From NCBI RefSeq assembly GCF_003852895.1, contig NZ_QUSW01000001.1, positions 682,001-746,000 on the forward strand: 64,000 nucleotides of DNA, written 5' to 3'. How positions within the stretch are numbered: the stretch's first letter is position 1; every line of letters starts with the position of its first letter. The DNA comes from Rhizobacter terrae (GTDB lineage Bacteria > Pseudomonadota > Gammaproteobacteria > Burkholderiales > Burkholderiaceae_C). Below, in pieces: positions 45,132-53,011 of the stretch. The position numbers and the translations under genes were made by a program. The notes beneath the pieces are model-generated. The model saw nothing but the letters and a program-made list of their open reading frames with translations, had not been told where the DNA came from and searched no databases.

Positions 45132-45623
45132 ATGGGATTCTACGGACCGATGACAACACACGGGCACATGAGGAATTGGCTGGACCGCATCACCGCCGCC
45201 GCGGCGTGGCTGGTGCTGCCGCTGGCCTTGCTGCTGTTCGCACAATGGCCGCTGCGCGACCTGCTGCATGCGGGCTCTCGGCAGGCCAACGACATCGCGC
45301 AATGGGTGTTCGCCCTGTACGTGGCCCTGGCGCTGCGCCATGCGACACGCGCCGATGCGCACCTGAAGGCGCCGGCCGTGTGGCATGGCGGCTGGCACCG
45401 CTGGCGGCGCCTGGGCCATGCGCTGTGCGTGCTGCCGTTCGCGCTGTTCGTCCTCGTGTCCGGCGCCCCCATGACGTGGCGGGCCGTGGTGGCGCTGGAG
45501 TCCTTCCCGGACACCTTCAACCCGGGCTACTTCATCATCAAGTGCGCGGCATGGCTGATGGCGCTGGCCATGGCGTTGCAGGCCTTGCTGGATGTGATGG
45601 GCGGCGAGGACACAGCGTCGTGA
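45132..45623 (+). CDS. TRAP transporter small permease (DctQ type)
   Basis: A 163-aa four-helix membrane protein, the small subunit of tripartite ATP-independent periplasmic transporters. The start is unsettled: ATG 45132, 45150 or 45168 are all in frame, and 45168 (MRNWLDRITAAAAWLVLP) looks best by family shape and leaves room for promoters of the divergent DMT gene. The stop overlaps the GTG start of the large permease (GTGA), giving coupled translation. No solute-binding DctP gene is adjacent. Confidence 0.82.
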   Translation: MGFYGPMTTHGHMRNWLDRITAAAAWLVLPLALLLFAQWPLRDLLHAGSRQANDIAQWVFALYVALALRHATRADAHLKAPAVWHGGWHRWRRLGHALCVLPFALFVLVSGAPMTWRAVVALESFPDTFNPGYFIIKCAAWLMALAMALQALLDVMGGEDTAS

Positions 45624-47050
45624 GCGCACTCGGCCTGGCGATGTTCGCGTTGGCCCTGGCGGGCATCGTGCTCAGCGGATTGCCCGTCTACGCCGTGCTG
45701 CTGGCGGTGTCGGCCGTGTTCGCGGCCCTCGGCGTCGCGCTGGGTTCGGTGGATGCCTCGCTGCTCACCGCCCTGCCCTTTCGCATCGTCGGCCTGCTGG
45801 AGCACGACCTGCTGCAGGCGCTGCCGCTGTATGCCTTCATCGGCGCGCTGCTGAACCGGCTGCCGCTGGCCCACACGCTGCACCGCGTGGGCACGCACCT
45901 CGTGCGTCGCAGCCGGGTGGCACCGCGACTGTCGGCCATCGGCGTGGCGGCCTTGCTGGCGCCGATGAACGGCTCCGTGGGCGCCAGCCTGCACATGCTC
46001 TCGCGCAGCGTGGCGCCGGCCATGCGACGGGCAGGCACGAGCGCGCAGGAGACCGCCGCCACCGTGTGCGTGGCCAGCACGCTGGGCGTGGTGATCCCGC
46101 CCTCGCTCGTGCTCCTGCTGCTGGGCGACGCGATGATGCGCGCCCACACCGAAGCGGTGAACGCCACGCATGCGGCGGTGCGCATCGTCAACACACAGGA
46201 CGTGGTGCGCGCGGCCTTCGTGCCCGGCGTGCTGGTGCTGTTGGCAACGCTGGCCGTGTGCTGGTGGCGTGGGCGGGCATCAACGGCGCGCGAGTCGATC
46301 CAGGACGCGCCAACGCTGCAGGAACGCTGGACCGGCGCGATCGTCACCGCCGCCATCCTCGCACTGCTTGCCGGCGTCGCCGTGGGCTGGCTGTATGCCG
46401 TGGAAGCTGCAGCCACCGGCGGCGTCGTGCTGCTGGTCGTGTCGGTGCTGCGGCGGCAGCTGCCGGGGTCGCTCCTGCGCATGGTGCTCTCCGACACCAT
46501 GGCCCTGACCGGCGCGCTCTTTGCGCTGCTGGTGGCGGCCACCACCTTCTCGCTGGTGCTGCGTGGCTTCGGCACGGATCGCCTGATCACCGACGCGCTG
46601 CAGTCGCTCGCGACGCATCCCACCGCGCTGCTGCTCAGCGTGCTGGGCGGCATGGCGCTGTGCTCCTTCGTGCTCGATGCCTTCGAGATGATCTTCCTCG
46701 TCATTCCCCTGGTGATGCCGCCGGTGCTGATGAGCGTGGGCGACGCGGCCTGGGTGGCGGCACTCGTGCTGCTGGTGCTGCAGCTGGGTTTCCTGCTGCC
46801 GCCGGTGGGCTACGCGCTGGTGATGTCGCGTTCGGTGCTGGCAGAGCCGGTGGGCATGAAGGCCCTCATGCGCTCGCTGTGGCCGCAGTGGCTGGCGCAG
46901 GCGCTGCTCATCGCCGCCGTGCTTGCCTGGCCGTCGATCACCCGGCTCACGCGGCCTGACGAGCACGCGCTGTCGGGCGGCGCGCCCGATGCGGCGGAAA
47001 TCGAGCGCCGCATGGAGGAAGCCATCAAGGCCCAGCAGGCGCCGCAGTGA
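45620..47050 (+). CDS. TRAP transporter large permease (DctM type)
   Basis: A 476-aa membrane protein with about twelve helices; it forms the ion-coupled transport channel with the small permease. Family segments are GLPVYAVLLAVSAVFAALG, LAPMNGSVGASLHML, CVASTLGVVIPPSLVLLLLGDAMM and ALCSFVLDAFEMIFLVIPLVMPP. It starts at GTG 45620, overlapping the small-permease stop. The missing periplasmic binding protein must be encoded elsewhere, or the pair is inactive. Substrate is unknown; family members carry dicarboxylates, sialic acid or other organic acids. Confidence 0.9.
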   Translation: MSALGLAMFALALAGIVLSGLPVYAVLLAVSAVFAALGVALGSVDASLLTALPFRIVGLLEHDLLQALPLYAFIGALLNRLPLAHTLHRVGTHLVRRSRVAPRLSAIGVAALLAPMNGSVGASLHMLSRSVAPAMRRAGTSAQETAATVCVASTLGVVIPPSLVLLLLGDAMMRAHTEAVNATHAAVRIVNTQDVVRAAFVPGVLVLLATLAVCWWRGRASTARESIQDAPTLQERWTGAIVTAAILALLAGVAVGWLYAVEAAATGGVVLLVVSVLRRQLPGSLLRMVLSDTMALTGALFALLVAATTFSLVLRGFGTDRLITDALQSLATHPTALLLSVLGGMALCSFVLDAFEMIFLVIPLVMPPVLMSVGDAAWVAALVLLVLQLGFLLPPVGYALVMSRSVLAEPVGMKALMRSLWPQWLAQALLIAAVLAWPSITRLTRPDEHALSGGAPDAAEIERRMEEAIKAQQAPQ

Positions 47051-47138
47051 GGCCACCTCCGCTTCATTGAGGATGCGGGGCTCAGGCTTGCCGGCCACGC
47101 TGTGCCGGTTCACCATTGCGCGCCAGGAGGAGCCGCCC

Positions 47139-48152
47139 ATGAACTGCTTGCTTCGATCACTGCTGTGCGCCGGCACGTTCATCGCCGCGGGCCAGGCGGC
47201 CTCCGCCCAGTCCAGCTACACCGGCATGGGCGATGCCTCCGCGGCCGAACCGCTGGGCAACGGGCACTTCATCGTGGCCGATGACGAGAGCGACGTGCTT
47301 CGCATCTACAAGCGCGACACCGCCGCACCGGTCGCATCGGTGGACCTCACCGACGTGCTGCGCAACCGCAAGCCCAGCGGCAAGGCTGTCGAGGCGGACA
47401 TCGAAGGCGCGGCCATGGTCGGCGAACGCATCTACTGGATCAGCTCGCATGCACGCAAGGGCAAGAGCGGCGATGCTGACCCCAACCGGCATCGCCTCTT
47501 CGCAACCGACATCGACCGCAGCGGGCCGGTGCCGACGGTGAAACCGGTGGGCCAGGTGCACGAGGCGCTGTTGCAAGAGTTGCTCCAGGACCCGCGCTTC
47601 GACGTGCTGAAGACGGCCTCCGAACGCAAGCCGGAAGACAAGGATGGCCTGAACATCGAAGGGCTGGCGTCGACGCCCGAGGGTGGGTTGCTGATCGGCT
47701 TTCGCAATCCATTGCCGAAGGGACGTGCGCTGGTTGTGCTGCTGCTGAATCCGCAGCAGGTGATCGATGGCGGTGCCCGGCCGCAATTCGGCGAACTGAT
47801 CCGCCTGGACCTGGGCCAGCGCGGCATCCGCAGCATCGAACGGGCGGGCCATGACTACCTCATCGCGGCAGGGCCATTTGCCACCGCATCGCAGAGCAAG
47901 GCCAGGCCGGCCTTCGCGCTCTACCGCTGGAGCGGCAAGCCGGGTGCGAAGCCCGAGAAACTTCAGTCGCTCGACAACGGCAGCTTCCGCGCCGAGGCGC
48001 TCTTCTTCGACGCCGACACGCGGGACATCGTCCTGCTCAGCGACGATGGCGACGAACAAGTGGGTCCGGTGGATTGCAAGGACAAGTCGGTGCCTGCGGA
48101 CCGCAAGTCATTCCGCTCATGGGTCTTGCCCTGGCCTGCTGCGCACCCATGA
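47139..48152 (+). CDS. DUF3616 domain secreted protein
   Basis: A 337-aa exported protein: signal peptide ~1-23 (ending ASA), then a repeating beta pattern with YTGMGDASAAEPLGNGHFIVADDESDVLRIY, DIEGAAMVGERIYWISSHARKGKSG and DGLNIEGLASTPEGGLLIGFRNP. The blade-like repeats, each with a G-F/A-x-V-A or D-x-E-G motif, suggest a beta propeller similar to esterase-like phytase domains. No catalytic residue set is recognised. AGGAGGAG lies 8 bases before ATG 47139. No operon partner. Confidence 0.85.
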   Translation: MNCLLRSLLCAGTFIAAGQAASAQSSYTGMGDASAAEPLGNGHFIVADDESDVLRIYKRDTAAPVASVDLTDVLRNRKPSGKAVEADIEGAAMVGERIYWISSHARKGKSGDADPNRHRLFATDIDRSGPVPTVKPVGQVHEALLQELLQDPRFDVLKTASERKPEDKDGLNIEGLASTPEGGLLIGFRNPLPKGRALVVLLLNPQQVIDGGARPQFGELIRLDLGQRGIRSIERAGHDYLIAAGPFATASQSKARPAFALYRWSGKPGAKPEKLQSLDNGSFRAEALFFDADTRDIVLLSDDGDEQVGPVDCKDKSVPADRKSFRSWVLPWPAAHP

Positions 48153-48266
48153 GCCGCCGATCGCACAAGCGTCAAGACCTCGGCGGCCTCAGGGTGATGT
48201 GAACTCGAACTTTGAACCGATGGCACGCTCGAAGACTGGCCCATTCCACTGAAGCCGGACTCCTCC

Positions 48267-48956
48267 ATGAAGTGCGTCGTCGCCATCAGCTTTGCCACCT
48301 TGTTCAGCCAGTGCTCCACCGGGAACACGTGTGACACGACCTTCGAGGAAAACTTCTCCCAGGGCGTCAGCGGCTGGGTGACCGGCCTGAGCGACTACAC
48401 CGACGCCAACAAGCCGACCGACGCGGCCTGGGCGTTCGACACCTTGCCGAGCCCGGGTTCAGGCAGCGCCTACCACCTGTCGCTGACCAACCGCAGCCAG
48501 GACGCGATGATCTGGACCAAGAAGCTCTTCACCGGCCTGGAGCCGGGCGTGACCTACAGCTTCGAGGTCGACGTGGGCGTGTTCACCAATGCATCGACGG
48601 GCTGCGCCGATTCATCCGGTGCGACCGGCGCGGACACGCACCTCATGATGCTGGCCGACACGACGGAGCCCTCAACGACGCAGTTGTCCGACGGCACCTG
48701 GCGCCTCAACTCCGACACCTTGTCGGGCACCACCTTGACCCGAACCATCACCGACCTGGGTTCGATCTCGGTCGGCAGCGGCGACTGCGCCCACCTCACC
48801 TACGCCGCCAAGCAAGTCAGCGGCAGCCTGCAGCACGACGTGGTGGCGCCGTCGGACGGGAATGTGTGGGTGCTGATGGGCGTGGACGCGAAGTACTCGG
48901 GGAAGATCGATGTGTTCTTCCAGACGATGAAGGTGTCGGCGAAGGCGCAGAGCTAG
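48267..48956 (+). CDS. Secreted beta-rich protein, unknown function
   Basis: A 229-aa protein with an atypical hydrophobic N-terminus (MKCVVAISFATLFSQC), possibly a signal peptide with Cys near position 16, but the -1 Gln fits a lipobox poorly. The rest (TFEENFSQGVSGWVTGLSDYT, EPGVTYSFEVDVGVFTNAS, NVWVLMGVDAKYSGKIDVFFQTMKV) resembles a jelly-roll carbohydrate-binding module, without any recognised family. Ser/Thr-rich and Gly-poor loops. It ends 4 bases into the end of the RidA gene on the opposite strand (convergent overlap). Confidence 0.6.
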   Translation: MKCVVAISFATLFSQCSTGNTCDTTFEENFSQGVSGWVTGLSDYTDANKPTDAAWAFDTLPSPGSGSAYHLSLTNRSQDAMIWTKKLFTGLEPGVTYSFEVDVGVFTNASTGCADSSGATGADTHLMMLADTTEPSTTQLSDGTWRLNSDTLSGTTLTRTITDLGSISVGSGDCAHLTYAAKQVSGSLQHDVVAPSDGNVWVLMGVDAKYSGKIDVFFQTMKVSAKAQS

Positions 48957-49336
48957 GACTGCTTCAGCGCAGTCACTTCGATCTCGATGCGCATGCGCGG
49001 GTCCAGCAGGTTCGCCGAGATCATCATCGCCGCGGGCCGGACATCGCCGAAATACTTGCGCAGCACCGGCCAGCATTCGGGGAATTCCTTGCCGTCCGGC
49101 AGGACGTAGGTCACGCGGACGACGTCCTTCAGGCTGGAGCCCGCCTGCACGAGTGCGGCCTCGATGTTCTTCAGGCATTGCTCGGTCTGGGCCTGGATGC
49201 CTTCGGCGATGGACATGGTCGAGTAGTCGAACCCTGTCGTGCCGGAGACGAAGACCCAGTCGCCTTGGGCAACGGCCCGTGAGTAGCCGATCTCCTGCTC
49301 GAACGTGGAACCTGAACTGATGAGGGTGCGTTTCAT
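48953..49336 (-). CDS. ridA: RidA family protein (reactive intermediate/imine deaminase)
   Basis: A 127-aa protein of the YjgF/RidA fold, forming trimers that hydrolyse reactive enamine/imine intermediates. Segments FVSGTTGFDYSTM, QAQTEQCLKNIEAALVQAGSSLKDVVRVTYVL and PAAMMISANLLDPRMRIEIEVTALK carry the family signature, with the catalytic Arg in PRMRIEIE. The ATG overlaps the stop of the FCP1-like phosphatase gene (49333-49336). It is the last gene of a GGT-FCP1-RidA operon. Cys-rich or PLP-linked activity is plausible for the operon but not proven. Confidence 0.9.
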   Translation of the reverse strand: MKRTLISSGSTFEQEIGYSRAVAQGDWVFVSGTTGFDYSTMSIAEGIQAQTEQCLKNIEAALVQAGSSLKDVVRVTYVLPDGKEFPECWPVLRKYFGDVRPAAMMISANLLDPRMRIEIEVTALKQS

Positions 49337-49938
49337 GGGGAGGTCCTGGGCGAGGGCGCCATGGATGGCGAAGTCTGGGCATTCAGCGATCCTGGCGAAT
49401 TCGAAATCTTGAGCCGCCAGTCTCTCTTCTCGATCCGACGCACGTTGGGCTCCGCCGCCAGAAGGCGCAAGTACTGCAACAGCCGCGGCAGCTCCGCATC
49501 GTCGACATCGCCGGTGAACTCCGACACACGGATCAAGTTGCCATAGTTGGCTCGGTGCTTCTCGGGCGAATCGTCCACCGCGATGATGTGCTCGAGCCGG
49601 TAGCCCAGCGACTTGAGCTTGGACAACCGCTTGAGCGGGTAGTAGTCGCCAGTGGTGAAGTCGCGTCGCAAGGTACATCGCTTGCTGGCCCAGAGAAACT
49701 TCAGGTCACCGGGATCCATGATCCTGGACACGACGTAGTGTGCATAGTCCGCCCCCGCCGAGGTCCAGATGCCGACATCGAACTCCGCGAACGCTGACTG
49801 CAGGAAGACTTCGAGATGAGGCCGCTTGTGCACCGAATAAGTCCCGTACTCGAAGGCAGGCGCATGCTCGCTCTCCTCTTCCGTTGCATGGATGAGGGTT
49901 TCGTCGAGATCCAGCACGAGAAGCTTTCGGTGAACCAT
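49333..49938 (-). CDS. FCP1/NIF-like HAD phosphatase
   Basis: A 201-aa protein with the eukaryote-like FCP1/NLI-interacting-factor motif LVLDLDETLIHA near residues 7-17: the first Asp is the phospho-acceptor of the HAD superfamily, and the second is the acid. Further motifs are VHKRPHLEVFLQSAFAEFDVGIWTSAGADYAHYV (motif II Thr/Ser) and IIAVDDSPEKHRANYGNLIRV (motif IV). The eukaryotic homologues dephosphorylate the RNA polymerase II tail; bacterial copies are rare and their substrates unknown. It is less GC-biased than its neighbours. It overlaps gamma-glutamyltransferase by 1 base and RidA by 4. Confidence 0.85.
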   Translation of the reverse strand: MVHRKLLVLDLDETLIHATEEESEHAPAFEYGTYSVHKRPHLEVFLQSAFAEFDVGIWTSAGADYAHYVVSRIMDPGDLKFLWASKRCTLRRDFTTGDYYPLKRLSKLKSLGYRLEHIIAVDDSPEKHRANYGNLIRVSEFTGDVDDAELPRLLQYLRLLAAEPNVRRIEKRDWRLKISNSPGSLNAQTSPSMAPSPRTSP

Positions 49939-51554
49939 CAGAACGCCACTGCCTGACCATCCCTTCGCGGGTCGCTCGCCGCCACATACCCTTCCACCGA
50001 CGGCTCGCCCAATCGCCAGATGAACTGCCCCGCCCCGAAGTCCTGGTAGCTGTCGTTGATGACCTCCACCTGGTGCCCGCGGTCCACCAGCCCTTGCAGC
50101 GTGGCCGCATCCATCTGCGATTCGACGTTGATCGACAGGCCCTCATTGAACCGCCACCTCGGCGCATCGCATGCGGCCTGCGGGTTCTGCCCGTGGTCCA
50201 GCATGCGCACCAGGGTCTGCATGTGCCCCTGCGGCTGCATGTTGGCGCCCATCACGCCGAAGGACATCACGGCGGAGCCGTCCTTGGTGAGGAAGGCGGG
50301 AATGATGGTGTGGAAGGGCCGCTTGCCCGGCGCCACCGCGTTGGGGCTGACGGGGTCCAGCGAGAAGGCATGGCCGCGGTTCTGCATCGACAGCCCATAG
50401 CCCGGCACCACCACGCCCGAGCCGAAGCCCATGTAGTTGCTCTGGATGAAGCTGACCATCATGCCGCGTTCGTCGGCGGCGGTGAGGTAGATGGTGCCGC
50501 CCTTGACCGGGTTGCCCGCACCGAAGTCCTGCGCGAGCTTCCTGTCGATGAGCTTCGCGCGTTCGCGCAGGTAGCCATCGTCAAGCATCGCGTCGGCGCT
50601 CACCGTCATGCTCGCGGGCTCGGCGACGTAGCGGTACACGTCGGCGAAGGCGAGCTTCATCGCCTCGATCTGCAAGTGCTGGTGCTCTGCACTGTCCACC
50701 GGCATCGACGACAGGTCGAAGTGCTGCAGGATGCCCAGCGCGATCTGTGCGGCGATGCCCTGGCCGTTGGGTGGAATCTCATGCAGCGTGTGGCCGCGGT
50801 AGTCCTTGGCCAGGGGCGTGACCCACTCGGGTTCGTAGCGCGCGAAGTCCTGCAGGCCGATGGCGCCGCCGTGCTGCTGGGCATGCAGCACCGCCGCCTG
50901 CGCGATCTCGCCGCGGTAGAAGGCCTCGCCCTTGGTGTCGGCGATCAACCGCAGGCTGCGCGCCGCCGACGGGAATCGGAACAGCTCGCTCACCTGCGGC
51001 GCACGCCCATGCGGGAGGAAGGCTTCTGCAAAGCCAGCCCCGCTGCGCAGCTCACCCGCCGCGGCAGCCCATTTCTGCTGCACCACCACCGGCACGGCAT
51101 AGCCACGCTCGGCGATCTCGATGGCCGGTGCCATCAGGTCGGCAAAGGGCAGGCGGCCGAAGCGTTCGCTCAGCGCTGCCCAGGCCGACACGGCACCGGG
51201 CACCGTCACCGCATCCCAGCCGCGCTTGGGCGGCGTGCGTGCATCGGCGCCGTACTTGTTCTTGAAGTATTGAGGCGTCCAGGCTTCAGGCGCACGGCCG
51301 GAGGCATTGAGGCCGTGCAGCGTCGTCCCATCCCACAGGATGCAGAACGCATCCGATCCCAGGCCGTTGCTCACCGGCTCGACGATGGTCATGGCCGCCG
51401 CGGTCGCGATCGCCGCATCCACCGCATTGCCACCTTGCTGCAGCATGCGCAGGCCCGCCTGCGCGGCCAGGGGGTGCGAGGTCGCCACCACGTTGCGGCC
51501 GAAGATCGGAAGACGCTGGCTGGGGTAGCCGCTGGACCATTGGAAGGGAGTCAT
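49938..51554 (-). CDS. Gamma-glutamyltransferase family protein (YwrD-like)
   Basis: An Ntn-hydrolase of 538 aa that self-cleaves into two chains at a Thr. Visible parts are SHPLAAQAGLRMLQQGGNAVDAAIATAAAMTIVEP, WDAVTVPGAVSAW, PPNGQGIAAQIALGIL, the cleavage region GGTIYLTAADERGMMVSFIQSN (Thr before YLTAAD) and GMGS-like YMGFGSGVVVPGYGLSMQ. It lacks a signal peptide, unlike periplasmic GGT, so it is likely cytosolic like YwrD. The start at 51554 lies after a GGACGAACC leader. It is the first gene of the operon with the FCP1-like and RidA genes. Confidence 0.88.
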   Translation of the reverse strand: MTPFQWSSGYPSQRLPIFGRNVVATSHPLAAQAGLRMLQQGGNAVDAAIATAAAMTIVEPVSNGLGSDAFCILWDGTTLHGLNASGRAPEAWTPQYFKNKYGADARTPPKRGWDAVTVPGAVSAWAALSERFGRLPFADLMAPAIEIAERGYAVPVVVQQKWAAAAGELRSGAGFAEAFLPHGRAPQVSELFRFPSAARSLRLIADTKGEAFYRGEIAQAAVLHAQQHGGAIGLQDFARYEPEWVTPLAKDYRGHTLHEIPPNGQGIAAQIALGILQHFDLSSMPVDSAEHQHLQIEAMKLAFADVYRYVAEPASMTVSADAMLDDGYLRERAKLIDRKLAQDFGAGNPVKGGTIYLTAADERGMMVSFIQSNYMGFGSGVVVPGYGLSMQNRGHAFSLDPVSPNAVAPGKRPFHTIIPAFLTKDGSAVMSFGVMGANMQPQGHMQTLVRMLDHGQNPQAACDAPRWRFNEGLSINVESQMDAATLQGLVDRGHQVEVINDSYQDFGAGQFIWRLGEPSVEGYVAASDPRRDGQAVAF

Positions 51555-51631
51555 GGTTCGTCCGGGAGTGAGGCCCGGACGATTATTGAGCACGGCGCGA
51601 AGACGCCGGCCAACCCGGTGCGCAGCGCGCC

Positions 51632-52912
51632 CTACTCGACCTCGGCATGCACCTGTCGGTGCAGCCGGCGGATGCCCAGCCACACCGCCAACGCGATGAT
51701 GGGGATGCACACCGCCACGGCGATGTCCGGCGACACGTGCCAGTCGGCGGCCTTCAGGCCCTTGGCGAAGTAGCCGACCAAGCCGGCGCCGTAGTAGGTC
51801 ACGGCGGCCACCGAGAGGCCCTCCACCGCGCTTTGCAGCAGCATCTGCGCCTTCTGCCGGCGGTTCATCGCGTCCAGCAGTTCCTGGCTGCTTTGCTGCT
51901 GCTCGATCTCCACCCGCGTGCGCAGCAGGTTGCTGGTGCGCGAGATGCGTTCGGACAGGGCCTGCTGCCGGCGCGCGGCCCAGACACAGGTCTGCATGGC
52001 GGGCGCCAGGCGCCGCTCCATGAATTCGCCCAGCGTCTGCAGGTTCTCCAGCCGGCGCTCGTGCAGTTCCTCGATGCGCCGCTGCACCAGCTCGAAGTAG
52101 GCACTGCTGGCGGAGAACCTCGCATGCGTGCGGGCGTACAGGCTCTCGACCTGGCCGGCCAGCAGCGTGAGCTGGCGCAGCAACTCGGGCTCCTGGTGGC
52201 GCTGCGCGCTGCGGATGAGCTCGGCCACGTTGGCCAGGTCGCGCTCCGCATGCAGCAGCGAGGTCGCCACCTCGCGCGCCATTGGCAGGCCCATCAGGGC
52301 CATCATGCGGTAGGTCTCGATCTCGAGCAGGCGCTGCACCGCGCGGCCCAGGCGGCGCGGGCTCATGCCGTTGGCGATGACGATGAAGCGCTCGAAGCCG
52401 TCCGCCGCCAGCTGCAGGTCGGTGTAGACCTCGGCATCGTCGTCCATCACGCTCGCACCGAGCAGGCTGTCTTCCTGCAGGCAGCGGCGCACCAGCTGCT
52501 GCACCCGGGCCGAGGCCTCGGCGCCCTTGTCGGTGCGCACCATGAGGTGCATGCCGACGATCCATTCGCCGGGCATGGCCGCCAGCCAGTCGCGCGGCAC
52601 TTCGGCCATGGCGGTGCCGTCGAAGGACTCGGGCGCCTCGTGCAGCGCCTTCCAGAAAGTGCAGGTGTGGAACTCGGTGTGCTTTTCCCAGCGAAGGTGC
52701 ACGCCGCCCAGGTCCACGCTCAGGTGGTTGGCATCTTCGGCCGGCAGCGGCAGGTGCCGGTTGCGCAGCAAAGAGGCAATGTGCTCGCGCGCCTCGTCGG
52801 CCCCGCCCACCAGCGCGACGTGGGACAGCACCAGCGGCGCCATCAGCCGCTCATAGGGCCGTGCGTGGACTTCGTTGTGGAGCGCTTCGCGCTGGGGGTG
52901 CGCCGTCAGCAT
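51632..52912 (-). CDS. DUF3422 family membrane protein
   Basis: A 426-aa protein of the DUF3422 family (uncharacterised). Start 52912 is chosen at MLTAHPQREALHNEVHARPYERL, where the family N-terminus (LHNEVHARP) begins. There follow an acidic region (VMDDDAEVYTDLQLAADGFERFIV) and a long helical coiled region, ending in two transmembrane helices (~372-395 and ~400-418; GLVGYFAKGLK, CIPIIALAVWLG). This suggests a cytosolic helical domain anchored to the membrane by its C-terminus. Function is unknown. It lies upstream of the gamma-glutamyltransferase gene on the same strand (77-bp gap). Confidence 0.85.
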   Translation of the reverse strand: MLTAHPQREALHNEVHARPYERLMAPLVLSHVALVGGADEAREHIASLLRNRHLPLPAEDANHLSVDLGGVHLRWEKHTEFHTCTFWKALHEAPESFDGTAMAEVPRDWLAAMPGEWIVGMHLMVRTDKGAEASARVQQLVRRCLQEDSLLGASVMDDDAEVYTDLQLAADGFERFIVIANGMSPRRLGRAVQRLLEIETYRMMALMGLPMAREVATSLLHAERDLANVAELIRSAQRHQEPELLRQLTLLAGQVESLYARTHARFSASSAYFELVQRRIEELHERRLENLQTLGEFMERRLAPAMQTCVWAARRQQALSERISRTSNLLRTRVEIEQQQSSQELLDAMNRRQKAQMLLQSAVEGLSVAAVTYYGAGLVGYFAKGLKAADWHVSPDIAVAVCIPIIALAVWLGIRRLHRQVHAEVE

Positions 52913-52960
52913 GGGCAGTGTGGTGCGATTGGTGAGCACCGAGCATACAAAACCCGTGGG

Positions 52961-52992
52961 GCAAAAATGAGACAACCGCCCGAAGGCGGTTG
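52961..52992 (-). terminator. Intrinsic terminator of the tctBA transcript
   Basis: On the minus strand CAACCGCC / GGCGGTTG with a TTCG tetraloop is followed by TCTCATTTTTG. This is a classic stem, tetraloop and T-rich tail, lying ~20 bp after the tctA stop. On the plus strand the stem lacks a T-tract. Confidence 0.85.
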
Positions 52993-53011
52993 TGCTTGCC
53001 CGACGGGTCGG

